Of a stretch of DNA of 29,730 bases, positions 9,195 to 17,095 are shown piece by piece; within the stretch, counting starts at the first letter, position 1, and each line of letters starts with the position of its first letter. A program made the translations under genes and the position numbers. Origin of the DNA: an uncultured Oscillospiraceae bacterium (GTDB taxonomy: Bacteria > Bacillota > Clostridia > Oscillospirales > Oscillospiraceae); the NCBI GenBank assembly GCA_900758315.1, contig CAAERF010000234.1, forward strand, positions 1 through 29,730, in the 5' to 3' direction. The notes under the pieces are model-generated. The model was not told where the DNA came from and did not search any database. It worked only from the letters and a program-made list of their open reading frames with translations.

Positions 9195-10559
9195 ATGCCA
9201 AAGTTAGAAAAAAACAGCGTCCATACTGTTACAATCGACAGCTATTCCAGCACAGGTCAGGGCATCGCCCGGCTGGACGGGATGGCCGTTTTTGTCCGCG
9301 GCGCCCTGCGCGGAGAACGCTGCCGCATCTCCCTGATGAAAGTGGGAAAAACCTGCGCCTGGGCCCGGGTATTGGACGTTTTAACCCCCTCTCCCGCTCG
9401 GATTGTACCGGATTGTCCCTACTACCCCACCTGCGGCGGCTGCGCCATGCGCCATATGACCTATGAAGAGGAGCTGGAGTGCAAGCGCCAGCGGGTCAAT
9501 GACGCGCTCCAGCGCATCGGCGGGCTGGAACTCTCCGTAGACACCATCTGCGGTGCACAGCAGGTCCAGCGCTATCGCAACAAAGCCGCTTTTCCGGTCA
9601 GTCAGGATCACAAAACCGGCGTCAAAGTGGGGTTTTACCGGGAGCGCAGCCATGAAGTGATTGACGTCTCCTCCTGCCTGCTCCAATCCGACATCGCCGA
9701 CAAGGCCGGCCGGGTCGTGCGCAAATGGATGCACCGCTACGCCGTTCCCGCCTATGAGGAACGCAGCGGGACCGGTCTGATCCGCCATGTCTTTGTGCGC
9801 ACCAACCGCCGCCGGGAATCGCTGATCTGTGTCGTGGCCAATGCCAATCAGCTTCCCTTTGAACGGGAGCTGACCCGTGCTTTGATAGCCGCCTGCCCCA
9901 AAGCGGTCGGCATCATTCTCAACAGCAATACCCGTAAAACCAATGTCATTCTGGGCAAAACCTATCGCGTCCTCTGGGGCAGGGATTTTCTGGAGGACCG
10001 GCTGTGCGGCCTGACCTTCCGCCTGTCTGTCCCCTCCTTCTTCCAGGTCAACCGGGATCAGGCGGAAATGCTATACAATTACGCCCTGGAGTTTGCCGGC
10101 CTGACCGGAACAGAAACCGTGGTGGACCTCTATTGCGGAACCGGTACCATCAGTCTGGTGATGGCCAAAAAGGCAAAGCAGGTCATCGGCGCGGAAATCG
10201 TTCCTCAGGCCATTGATGACGCCAGAGAAAATGCGCTGCGCAACGGGTTTTCCAACACGGAGTTTCTCTGTGCTGACGCAGGCGCCGCCGCAAAAGAATT
10301 GGCACAGCGTGGGATTCGGCCTGATGTGGTCTCTGTGGATCCGCCCCGGAAGGGACTGGCGCCTGACGTGATCGATACCATATGTACCATGGCCCCAAAA
10401 CGGGTGGTCTACGTCTCCTGCGATCCCGCCACCCTGGCGCGTGATTTAAAACGCTTTACCGAGCTGGGATACCACGCAAAAAAAGCGGTGGCTGTCGACC
10501 TCTTCTGCCGCACACCCCATGTGGAGACGGTTGTATTGATGTCAAGGGTTGAGCAATAA
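9195..10559 (+). CDS. rlmD: 23S rRNA (uracil-5-)-methyltransferase, RumA/RlmD family (TrmA superfamily)
   Basis: This 454-residue SAM-dependent enzyme makes 5-methyluridine in 23S rRNA. An N-terminal TRAM RNA-binding domain (about 5-60) is followed by the iron-sulfur cysteines Cys74, Cys80, Cys83 and Cys161. The SAM-binding motif is VDLYCGTGTISL, and the catalytic segments are VDPPRKGL and VSCDPATLARDL with nucleophile Cys409. The C-terminus HVETVVLMSR is normal, so the gene is intact. The ATG at 9195 is supported by AGGAGG at 9182-9187; an upstream ATG at 9162 would lie before this ribosome-binding site and is unlikely. Firmicutes paralogues (RlmCD-type) methylate U747 and/or U1939, and the exact target cannot be told from sequence. 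It is the last clearly chromosomal gene before the foreign region. Confidence 0.93.
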   Translation: MPKLEKNSVHTVTIDSYSSTGQGIARLDGMAVFVRGALRGERCRISLMKVGKTCAWARVLDVLTPSPARIVPDCPYYPTCGGCAMRHMTYEEELECKRQRVNDALQRIGGLELSVDTICGAQQVQRYRNKAAFPVSQDHKTGVKVGFYRERSHEVIDVSSCLLQSDIADKAGRVVRKWMHRYAVPAYEERSGTGLIRHVFVRTNRRRESLICVVANANQLPFERELTRALIAACPKAVGIILNSNTRKTNVILGKTYRVLWGRDFLEDRLCGLTFRLSVPSFFQVNRDQAEMLYNYALEFAGLTGTETVVDLYCGTGTISLVMAKKAKQVIGAEIVPQAIDDARENALRNGFSNTEFLCADAGAAAKELAQRGIRPDVVSVDPPRKGLAPDVIDTICTMAPKRVVYVSCDPATLARDLKRFTELGYHAKKAVAVDLFCRTPHVETVVLMSRVEQ

Positions 10560-10603
10560 AGTGTGAAAAACGTCTGATTCCCAGCGTTTGGGGGTATATT
10601 CAC

Positions 10604-10705
10604 TGACATCCAAATCACCAACTCACCTGTTCGGAAGTGTGCAAGAGAACATATCTACCGAAACGGAAAACAGGCAGAAAAATTGAGTGAGTGGATTAGA
10701 TGTCA
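10604..10705. repeat. Nested imperfect inverted repeats in the gap upstream of the AT-rich cassette
   Basis: TGACATC (10604-10610) pairs with GATGTCA (10699-10705), and ACTCAC (10621-10626) with GTGAGT (10687-10692). CTGTT (10627-10631) can pair with AACAG (10669-10673). The arms are nested in the correct order, so one roughly 100-nt folded RNA or an extended DNA dyad is possible. The whole gap 10560-10788 shows no open gene and no clear terminator. A separate direct repeat AAAATTGAGTG occurs at 10679-10689 and 10742-10752. The function is unknown, and chance is not excluded. Confidence 0.4.
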
Positions 10706-10788
10706 TAGCTTAACAGCAGTTCAGCACACACGACTGTTTGGAAAATTGAGTGTTCAGATCTAGTGATAGACATAGGAAAGGGAGAAAA

Positions 10789-11277
10789 ATGGATAACAAA
10801 ATTACTATTAGGAACACAAACATTGATTTTTCTGATTATTATACAAGCAAGGGCATTCCATGTGATGTTCAGTCAAAATTGGGAAGCATCGATATATTGG
10901 CGGTTCCTACCGCTTATGAAAATCATGAATTTTACTTCGCACAGGAAACTATCAACTTCTTAAAGTACTGCAGAAATACTTCTTCTGAGCACACTTTCGA
11001 TATATTGGCAAAAGACGATATTCAAATTCGTTCTCTTCATTCGTTTGACATATGGATGCCAGTTATATGGGTCGCTTCCAGCGTATTGCTACCATTTGCT
11101 ATCAATATGGTAAGTAACTATATTTGGGAAAAATTAAAGGGCCGTGAAAATGAACCTGCTCAAGTGGATGTGACTTTCCTGACAAAGAAAGGCGACGAAG
11201 AAAAATACATCCATTATTCTGGAGATGCGAAAACCTTTAAAGAGAGTTTTGAAAAGATAGACCTAAATAAACTGTGA
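10789..11277 (+). CDS. Hypothetical small protein with a single membrane helix
   Basis: This 162-residue protein is one I do not recognise. I chose the ATG at 10789, preceded by AGGAAAGGGAG, over an upstream GTG-region start that lacks a ribosome-binding site. Residues 1-85 form a polar, mixed alpha/beta N-terminal part without a signal peptide. Residues about 88-113 are one hydrophobic helix containing PVIWVASSVLLPFAINMVSN. A roughly 45-residue tail then has two beta-like strands around a KKGDEEK turn and a final amphipathic helix. That layout resembles small membrane-anchored partner proteins of bacterial conflict systems, but this is only an impression. Codon use is far more A/T-ending than the flanking genes, a sign of transfer. 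The stop is 7 nt before the next gene's ATG, so the two are almost certainly one operon. Confidence 0.75.
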   Translation: MDNKITIRNTNIDFSDYYTSKGIPCDVQSKLGSIDILAVPTAYENHEFYFAQETINFLKYCRNTSSEHTFDILAKDDIQIRSLHSFDIWMPVIWVASSVLLPFAINMVSNYIWEKLKGRENEPAQVDVTFLTKKGDEEKYIHYSGDAKTFKESFEKIDLNKL

Positions 11278-11284
11278 GGAAACG

Positions 11285-12154
11285 ATGCTTAATTATTTTC
11301 ATGAACATCAGGCGATCCCTGAAGTGTTTGTCATTTGCTCTCAATTGGATACGTTAAAACATCGAATCATGTCTGGAAACTATGAGAATCCACGTAAAGA
11401 ATTCGATGAATGCAAGGACCTATTTGATGCTGTAAAACAAAAAGCTATTGGGAGTAATAATGAACAGCTGGCTAACGCGCAACTGATTTACAAACACTAT
11501 TTTCAACTGTTTTGTGATCTTTCTACGTATTTTAGACTATTAGAAGAACATGAATATAAGTCGTCTTGGGATATATTGCAAGATTGTTTTGATGAGATAA
11601 AGTTTGTTGGAAAGTTTTTAGCAATCGATGCCCGCAAAGAGCTCCCTGACTTATACGAATTGTTAGAAAGCTATGAATCACTTTATCCATATAAAGTATT
11701 TGTTAGTAGTGAGTACATAATTAGCAAATCACACTGCAGCATTTGTGGGAAGTCTATGCAGAGCTTAGCATGTCCACATATCAAAGGAAACCTATATTAT
11801 GGGGATATTGCGGTAGAGATTATTGATGAAATTCAAGAATTTCAGGCTGCCTGTTTAGTCAGTCATCCAGAAGACAAGCGTTGCATAATTGAATTAGCAG
11901 ACGATAATAGGAGTGAAGCTGAGAAGTTTGAAAAGCTCGACCAGTTTCTTACGCTGAGTCTTCCGCCCCTTCAAAAATTTTCTATAGAAACGGTAATGGA
12001 AACGCGTGAGAGAAACGATATTGTTAAGGTAGGCAGAAATCAACCGTGTTCATGTGGTAGCGGGATCAAATTTAAAAAGTGTTGTGGGAAGAATCTTTTC
12101 TACCAACATGAGAGGAATATTATTACGCCAAAGGGAATAATCATTTTTGAATAA
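11285..12154 (+). CDS. Hypothetical protein with a Cys/His cluster and C-terminal SEC-C zinc motif
   Basis: This 289-residue protein starts at an ATG behind GAGGAAA that overlaps the end of the upstream gene. Residues 1-135 look helical. A probable zinc site is formed by Cys151, Cys154, Cys163 and His165 (CSICG followed by ACPHIKG). The C-terminus carries a complete SEC-C motif (Cys255, Cys257, Cys266, Cys267 in QPCSCGSGIKFKKCCGK), the same fold as the end of SecA but in a protein with no ATPase domain. SEC-C modules bind zinc and mediate contacts with proteins or ribosomes. Stand-alone SEC-C proteins are common and mostly uncharacterised. The gene is AT-rich like its partner and ends 7 nt before the hairpin at 12161. 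The function is unknown; a defence or stress role with the membrane partner is speculation. Confidence 0.8.
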   Translation: MLNYFHEHQAIPEVFVICSQLDTLKHRIMSGNYENPRKEFDECKDLFDAVKQKAIGSNNEQLANAQLIYKHYFQLFCDLSTYFRLLEEHEYKSSWDILQDCFDEIKFVGKFLAIDARKELPDLYELLESYESLYPYKVFVSSEYIISKSHCSICGKSMQSLACPHIKGNLYYGDIAVEIIDEIQEFQAACLVSHPEDKRCIIELADDNRSEAEKFEKLDQFLTLSLPPLQKFSIETVMETRERNDIVKVGRNQPCSCGSGIKFKKCCGKNLFYQHERNIITPKGIIIFE

Positions 12155-12160
12155 AATAGT

Positions 12161-12198
12161 AGCCCTCCCGACCATCAATCATGGTGGTCAGGAGGGCT
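12161..12198. terminator. Strong bidirectional terminator between convergent operons
   Basis: The 17-nt arms 12161-12177 and 12182-12198 pair around an ATCA loop with one mismatch and one G-U pair. A short TTT follows on the plus strand, and ACTATTTTATT follows on the minus strand. The hairpin lies between the convergent SEC-C protein gene (7 nt away) and the second serine recombinase gene (14 nt away), as expected for a shared terminator. Confidence 0.8.
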
Positions 12199-12212
12199 TT
12201 GCTGTTCTCATA

Positions 12213-13781
12213 CTATTCCGCATCTATATCCACTTTGAGTCCAGACTTCAACTCGACCGTATAATGGTCCTCAAAAATCGTAATCTGCTTGAACCAACGC
12301 CGGACTAGGGTATCGTCGAATTCCGTCAGTTCGGCAGGCTGGCTTCGGATAAAATCCTGAAGCTCCGTAAGGCGCTTAATCTGCTCGTCTCTTGCTACCG
12401 TGTCAACGGTGGTCTGCTGTTTCAGTTCCCGGAGCCGGAAGATTTCATCGGCAATCTCATCGTAGGCTTCCTTGCTGTGGGCCTTTTTGAGCAGTTCCTG
12501 CTGCAGGGCCAGTAGCTTCTCATCAATGGCATCCGTGGATGCGGTGGCTGATGCGTGAATAACCGCTGCGATGTTCTGCTGGAGCTGGCACTGGTATCCT
12601 TCCCGGTCGCCCAGCAGCTCGTTCAGGGCGGCAACTACAACCCTCTGCAACTCCAGCTCATTGACGGTCCGCGCATGGCATTCATGCCCGGTCGGCTCCA
12701 GTCTGCTGACGCACCGCCAGACAATGGATTTGCAGCCGCGATTGTTCCAATGGATTCGCCGGAACTGTTCGCTACACTCGCCGCAGATTATCATTTGGGA
12801 AAAGCAATGATTGCAGCTATATGTGTGCTTCTTCCCGTTCGGGCCGGGCTTTACAGAGCTTCTCCGAACCAGTTCTTCCTGCACTCGCATGAAAATGTCT
12901 CGCGGAATGATGGCCTCATGGTCATTCTCCACGTAGTACTGCGGAACAATGCCGTTGTTCTTTACCCTGGTCTTGTTCAGAAAATCTGTGGTATAGGTTT
13001 TCTGCAGGAGTGCGTCGCCAATGTATTTCTCATTGCGGAGGATTTTATTGATGGTGCTGGTGTGCCATTTGGTTTTGCCAGCGCCTGTCAGAATGCCGTC
13101 CCGTTCCAGCCCGGCAGCGATCTTGTCCATGCTGTATCCTTCCAGATACTCCCGGTAAATGCGTTTGACCACTTCGGCCTGGGCGGGATCAATGACCAGA
13201 TGGCCTTCCGCGTCCTTCGTATAGCCGAGAAACCGATTGTGATTGACCTGCACCTGTCCATTCTGGTAGCGGAACTGCAAACCCAGTTTCACATTCTGGC
13301 TCAGCGATTGACTTTCCTGCTGGGCCAGTGATGCCATGATTGTAATCAAGACTTCTCCCTTGGCGTCCATGGTGTTGATGGATTCCTTTTCAAAATAGAC
13401 CGGAATGTTCTGTTCTTTGAGCTGACGGATGTATTTCAGGCAGTCCAGTGTATTGCGGGCAAACCGGCTAATGGACTTGGTAATAATCATGTCGATGTTC
13501 CCGGCCATGCATTCGTCAATCATGCGGTTGAACTCCGTGCGCTTTTTCGTATTGGTGCCGGAGATGCCATCGTCCGCAAAGATGCCAGCCAGCACCCAAT
13601 CCGGATGATTCTGAATGTACTCGGTGTAGTGTTCTACCTGAGCTTCGTAACTTGTAGCCTGCTCATCGCTGTCAGTACTGACGCGGCAGTACGCTGCGAC
13701 TCGGAGCTTCGGCTTTTCTTCCTGCTGCCGGGCTGTGTTTCCGACTTGCCTTCTGGCAGGAATCACTGTAACATTTCCCAT
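12213..13781 (-). CDS. Large serine recombinase (second of pair)
   Basis: This 522-residue site-specific recombinase has an N-terminal resolvase-type catalytic domain. The motif [16 protein letters not shown] gives nucleophile Ser35, followed by [10 protein letters not shown] and [12 protein letters not shown] Recombinase domain (about 170-290) and a zinc ribbon with CGEC and later Cys residues (about 325-375) follow. The C-terminal half ends in a coiled coil typical of large serine integrases. Such enzymes join attP and attB with 2-bp staggered cuts. The start codon overlaps the preceding stop codon (TAATG), so translation is probably coupled. It is clearly related to, but diverged from, the recombinase at 14198-15763. 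Which of the two integrates the prophage cannot be told from sequence. Confidence 0.93.
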   Translation of the reverse strand: MGNVTVIPARRQVGNTARQQEEKPKLRVAAYCRVSTDSDEQATSYEAQVEHYTEYIQNHPDWVLAGIFADDGISGTNTKKRTEFNRMIDECMAGNIDMIITKSISRFARNTLDCLKYIRQLKEQNIPVYFEKESINTMDAKGEVLITIMASLAQQESQSLSQNVKLGLQFRYQNGQVQVNHNRFLGYTKDAEGHLVIDPAQAEVVKRIYREYLEGYSMDKIAAGLERDGILTGAGKTKWHTSTINKILRNEKYIGDALLQKTYTTDFLNKTRVKNNGIVPQYYVENDHEAIIPRDIFMRVQEELVRRSSVKPGPNGKKHTYSCNHCFSQMIICGECSEQFRRIHWNNRGCKSIVWRCVSRLEPTGHECHARTVNELELQRVVVAALNELLGDREGYQCQLQQNIAAVIHASATASTDAIDEKLLALQQELLKKAHSKEAYDEIADEIFRLRELKQQTTVDTVARDEQIKRLTELQDFIRSQPAELTEFDDTLVRRWFKQITIFEDHYTVELKSGLKVDIDAE

Positions 13782-14197
13782 TATCTTGCCTCGCTTTCTA
13801 TCAGACTGTACAGATATTCGGCCTGACTGACCGGATCATCATAGTAGGCCGCCACCTCGCCAAAGTGGAAATTGGTCAGTGCGGTTTTCAGGACGGCGGG
13901 CTTGCTGCGATCGGTCCTGCCCAGCGCTTTCATCCTGCGCTGCCGTTCCAACATGGCTTCCGTGAACGTGTCCACATCAATGATTGCCGGGTAGAAATCA
14001 TCCCCAAGGTAATGCCGGTTCTCCATCATGCGCTTGACGGTACCGTGGTAGGTTTCAATCCCGGCCTCTTTCGCGGCATTCTCCAGCGACATCCCGGTGA
14101 GGTAATTCTTGTAAAGCTGCCGGATTTTTTCTGCTACGGACTCATCAATCACAGCCTTTCCTTTTCGTATCCGGTAGCCGAATGGTGTATGGCTCAT
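13781..14197 (-). CDS. Recombinase-domain protein lacking the catalytic domain
   Basis: This 138-residue protein begins directly after the stop of the upstream recombinase (TAG then ATG) and overlaps the next recombinase start. Its N-terminal about 90 residues match the Recombinase (PF07508-like) DNA-binding part of large serine recombinases: [10 protein letters not shown], a helical [10 protein letters not shown] segment and [14 protein letters not shown]. It has no resolvase domain, no catalytic Ser motif and no zinc ribbon. Because it has its own start and coupled junctions on both sides, it looks like a maintained accessory factor rather than a broken gene. It may modulate synapsis or excision direction, which is inference only. 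Confidence 0.8.
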   Translation of the reverse strand: MSHTPFGYRIRKGKAVIDESVAEKIRQLYKNYLTGMSLENAAKEAGIETYHGTVKRMMENRHYLGDDFYPAIIDVDTFTEAMLERQRRMKALGRTDRSKPAVLKTALTNFHFGEVAAYYDDPVSQAEYLYSLIESEAR

Positions 14198-15763
14198 CTA
14201 TTCACCAATCCTTTCTTTGAACGTCAGTCCGCATTTCAAAACGAAGCTGACCTGCTGGCGGGAATCCACCCGGACGCTGTCAACGAATTTTGTGAAAAGC
14301 AAATCGTCAAACTCGGCCAGCATGCTTCCCCGTTCTGCAAAATGGAGCAGTTTTTCTGTCTCCATCACCTTTGAGGTATCTCCGGTCATACTGCTGTTGA
14401 TGGCTTGGATATCAGCCCGGAAGCCATCTGCCTGCGCAAGGAGCGCATTGTTTTCCTGATTGAAAAGAATCTGGTCAATATACCCCTGCGCCATGAGCTT
14501 GGTCAGCGTTTCCCGTTGCTCCGTATTCTGCTCCAGCATTTGCTCCAGATGTTGAATGCGCTGTAGCCCTTCATCCCCGGATGTGGATTGAAGGGCTTTC
14601 AAATACGGTCGCAGGATGAATTTGTGGCCAAAGATCAGCTTGTTCAACATGGTGATGAACGAAACCTTCAGATCGTCATCCCGGATGAAACGCATGGAAC
14701 ATCTGGTCTTGTCCTCAATGTGGGTAGTGCAACACCATGCAGCGTATTGTCCGCCAGTGCTGGTGTGTATCCGGCGCTTGAAAGTACCACCGCATTCGCC
14801 GCAGATGATTTTGCCGGAAAAGCAGTATCGATTCTGATACTTCCGGGAGCCTTTGACGGCACCTTTTTCAGCGGCCCTCTGGGCTACCAGCGCAGCAGCG
14901 GCTTCAAAATCCTCTCTGCTGATAATCGCCTCATGGTGATCGGTAGCCAGATACTGTTCTTTTTGACCTATGTTTCGATGGCGATTGAACTGTCCGTCGG
15001 TAAACGTCTTCTGAAAAATCGCGTCACCGATATATTTCTCGTTCTCCAGCATTCCCCGGATGGTGGTTGAACTCCAATGGGTACCTTTCTGCGCGGGGAT
15101 GCCATCCGCATTCAGCCCGGCGGCAATAGCCTCAGAGCCTTTACCAGACAGCGTCTCGGCAAAGATACGCTTGACCACCTGGGCCTGCTCCGGATTGACC
15201 ACCATTTCCTCACCGTTCCACTCATAGCCATAGGGTGGCGTGGAAAGTTTGAAGGTTCCATTTTGGAACCGACGCACCACGGACCATTTGCTGTTTTCCG
15301 CGATGGAAGACGATTCGCCCTCAGCCATACTGCTGAGAATTGCCAGGAACAACTCGCTCTCCATTGCTCCGGTATTGATATTTTCCTTTTCAAAATAAAT
15401 GGGAATGCCCAGATCCTGCAGCGTTCGGACCAGTTCCAGGCAGTCGGCGGTATTCCGGGAAAAGCGGCTGATGGATTTCGTGATAACAAAATCGATGTTC
15501 CGGGCTGCGCAATCCGCCATCAGGCGCATCAGCTCTGGCCGTTTCTCCTTTTTTGTTCCGGTGATGCCCTCGTCATAATAGAGGCCTGCGAACTCCCAAT
15601 CATCCCGTGACAAAATATATTTTTCATAGTGAGCCCGTTGGGCTTCGAGACTTTCCAACTGGGCATCGCTGTCGGTCGAAACACGGCAGTATGCAGCAAC
15701 GCGCAGCTTGCGGTTCTTTGAACTGGCATCAGCTGTATGGTCTATTTTGGTAACCCTTTTCAT
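14198..15763 (-). CDS. Large serine recombinase (first of pair)
   Basis: This 521-residue site-specific recombinase has catalytic motif [16 protein letters not shown] with nucleophile Ser29, then GITGTKKEKR and [11 protein letters not shown]. The Recombinase domain follows (TPPYGYEW onward), then a zinc ribbon starting ICGECGGTF and a C-terminal coiled coil with many Glu/Gln residues. The ATG at 15763 is preceded by GGGAGGTGG; an upstream ATG in another frame stops after two codons. The gene lies 54 nt after the SHOCT-like gene and is followed without a gap by the catalytic-less recombinase-domain gene. Two full enzymes plus an accessory protein in one operon recalls the paired ccrA/ccrB recombinases of SCC elements, though these genes are not shown to be that system. 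Confidence 0.94.
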   Translation of the reverse strand: MKRVTKIDHTADASSKNRKLRVAAYCRVSTDSDAQLESLEAQRAHYEKYILSRDDWEFAGLYYDEGITGTKKEKRPELMRLMADCAARNIDFVITKSISRFSRNTADCLELVRTLQDLGIPIYFEKENINTGAMESELFLAILSSMAEGESSSIAENSKWSVVRRFQNGTFKLSTPPYGYEWNGEEMVVNPEQAQVVKRIFAETLSGKGSEAIAAGLNADGIPAQKGTHWSSTTIRGMLENEKYIGDAIFQKTFTDGQFNRHRNIGQKEQYLATDHHEAIISREDFEAAAALVAQRAAEKGAVKGSRKYQNRYCFSGKIICGECGGTFKRRIHTSTGGQYAAWCCTTHIEDKTRCSMRFIRDDDLKVSFITMLNKLIFGHKFILRPYLKALQSTSGDEGLQRIQHLEQMLEQNTEQRETLTKLMAQGYIDQILFNQENNALLAQADGFRADIQAINSSMTGDTSKVMETEKLLHFAERGSMLAEFDDLLFTKFVDSVRVDSRQQVSFVLKCGLTFKERIGE

Positions 15764-15817
15764 TGCATTCCACCTCCCTTCGGTAGTGTCACATATTAGC
15801 TCTGAAACCGGATATTA

Positions 15818-16087
15818 TCAACGTATTTCTGGCATGATCTCAACCAAAAACGGCGAGAAAGTATCCCGGTTTATCTGGGTCAATTTGTTGAATTCGTCCA
15901 AGGAAATCAGTCCACGATCCAACATAGACTGCGCAACCTTCTGCGCTTGATAGTAGTTCACATCCCTGATAATTTCCTCTTGGTCGACAGGCTTCGGCGC
16001 AAGGTCGGTGTGCGCAGCAAGCATCTTTTTGCCAACCGCTGTGTTTGTCTCCGTCAATGGTGTTTGTTTCTTCGGTTCGCCTATCAT
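15818..16087 (-). CDS. Small SHOCT-like protein, first gene of the recombinase operon
   Basis: This protein has 89 residues from the ATG at 16087, preceded by GGAGGG at 7-nt spacing. A longer frame up to 16168 is less likely because it lacks a ribosome-binding site and would begin in the terminator region. The C-terminal segment YYQAQKVAQSMLDRGLISLD followed by EFNKL is a SHOCT-like pattern (short helical oligomerisation or nucleic-acid-associated domain). The N-terminus is polar and Lys/Thr-rich. Proteins of this kind commonly precede serine recombinases in clostridial elements, so a role in controlling recombination is plausible but unproven. Confidence 0.78.
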   Translation of the reverse strand: MIGEPKKQTPLTETNTAVGKKMLAAHTDLAPKPVDQEEIIRDVNYYQAQKVAQSMLDRGLISLDEFNKLTQINRDTFSPFLVEIMPEIR

Positions 16088-16094
16088 GGCAATC

Positions 16095-16136
16095 CCTCCA
16101 GTCTGAGAGGCGCTTTCTTTCAGTACCCACTGGAGG
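16095..16136 (-). promoter_or_regulatory. Inverted repeat that includes the ribosome-binding site of the recombinase operon
   Basis: CCTCCAGT (16095-16102) and ACTGGAGG (16129-16136) are perfect 8-bp complements with a 26-nt loop. On the minus strand, the downstream arm holds the GGAGG used by the SHOCT-like gene. An mRNA hairpin here would hide that ribosome-binding site and could keep recombination silent. The pairing is seen directly; its regulatory effect is inferred. Confidence 0.5.
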
Positions 16137-16154
16137 AAAAGGAGTGTTTTGAAC

Positions 16155-16205
16155 GAAAAAAGCAGCAAAAAAGAAGGCCCACCAAGGAAAACTCCTCAGT
16201 GGGCC
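16155..16205 (-). terminator. Rho-independent terminator after the endolysin gene
   Basis: On the minus strand a 13-bp stem (16193-16205 with 16176-16188, two G-U pairs) closes a 4-nt loop. TTCTTTTTT and a second T run follow immediately. It lies 5 nt after the endolysin stop and separates the late tail/lysis operon from the recombinase operon. Confidence 0.9.
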
Positions 16206-16210
16206 GTGGG

Positions 16211-17095
16211 TTAGTTGGGAATCTTCAGTTTTTGACCGCTGTAGATGACGTTGCTGGACAATCCATTCAGACTGACGATCTCCTTAAACCGGGAACCATC
16301 ACCGAGATACTGCGCGGCAATCTTCCAAAGGGTATCGCCGTGGACAACAGTATGGGCCCTGTAGTTTTCCGGGTAGACCAGAGTGCCCTTGCTGTCAAAC
16401 ACATAGTAGCCCGGATTGGCATCCGCGCACTTCTTTGCGTTGGCCAGAATCTTGTAGGCACCCTTCTGGGATTTGGCATCAGACCAGGTCTTGCGGACAC
16501 GGTAAAGTTCCGCTTTGGCAGGCTCCGGTGCCGGATCGGCTTCCGTGGGGGCAGAGCCAAGAGCGGCGGTGACCTTTGCGGCCAAATCGCCGAGACGGCT
16601 GTAGAGCCAGTCGCCCGGACAGGATTTGTTGGCAAACCAGCGGTGGACGGTCAGCACCATCTCGTCCGCTTTAGGCGCGTAGTCCAGTGTCTTGGTCTTG
16701 TCCGCAAACCAAAGCAGCTTTTTTTTGCCATTGCGCTGGCAGATGTCAGTGCAGAGTTTAATAAGAGACTCATAGACCTTGCTGTTCATGGCGTAAGGTG
16801 CGGAGGTATCGCTGGCGCATTCGATGGTCACAGCCCGCTGGTCATTCTCCCTGCTGGAAGAACACCAGGAGCGGTTCTTCTCCTCCACACAGAGAGAAAC
16901 CCTGCCGTCCGTGCCAATGCCGTAGTTGCAGCTGGCTTGACGGTCAGGGCTGATGAAGCAGTCGCAGATGCGTTCAGCGGTGGCTTGTCCCACAACACAG
17001 TGGGGTGTGATCCGGTCAATGCTGTGCGTTCGCTGACCAGAGTGGTTAGGGCTGAGTTTGGTGTACGCCACCAGAGGGCTGTTGGTATAAGCCAT
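16211..17095 (-). CDS. Phage endolysin: N-acetylmuramoyl-L-alanine amidase with LysM domain
   Basis: This 294-residue lysin would cut the amide bond between muramic acid and the stem peptide at the end of infection. Residues about 10-170 form an Amidase_2/PGRP-type catalytic domain. A zinc-ligand His is in ITPHCVV (His32), and the late VHRWFANKSCPGDWLY segment carries the second His and the Cys-Pro-Gly pattern. A short Pro/Ala linker is followed by a roughly 45-residue segment (YRVRKTW...) resembling a SPOR-like or wall-binding unit. A C-terminal LysM domain (HTVVHGDTLWKIA to GQKLKIP) would bind peptidoglycan. There is no signal peptide, consistent with export through the adjacent holin. The start overlaps the holin stop (TAATG). 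Confidence 0.93.
   Translation of the reverse strand: MAYTNSPLVAYTKLSPNHSGQRTHSIDRITPHCVVGQATAERICDCFISPDRQASCNYGIGTDGRVSLCVEEKNRSWCSSSRENDQRAVTIECASDTSAPYAMNSKVYESLIKLCTDICQRNGKKKLLWFADKTKTLDYAPKADEMVLTVHRWFANKSCPGDWLYSRLGDLAAKVTAALGSAPTEADPAPEPAKAELYRVRKTWSDAKSQKGAYKILANAKKCADANPGYYVFDSKGTLVYPENYRAHTVVHGDTLWKIAAQYLGDGSRFKEIVSLNGLSSNVIYSGQKLKIPN

Noticed and set aside
10566..10595. Small CCCA/TGGG hairpin after rlmD as a terminator
   Set aside because: The stem is only about 4 bp and no T run follows.
10683..10768. TTGAGT boxes as -35 elements for the AT-rich cassette
   Set aside because: The hexamers found 17 nt downstream (TAGCTT, GACATA) match the -10 consensus poorly, so no promoter is claimed.
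10750..10788. Longer N-terminus for the membrane-helix protein
   Set aside because: The GTG-region start has no Shine-Dalgarno sequence, whereas the ATG at 10789 has AGGAAAGGGAG directly upstream.
12024..12094. SEC-C motif of the cassette protein as a recent copy of the nearby secA tail
   Set aside because: Base composition and codons differ strongly and the ligand pattern ends Cys-Cys instead of Cys-His, so the similarity is that of the widespread SEC-C family rather than local duplication.
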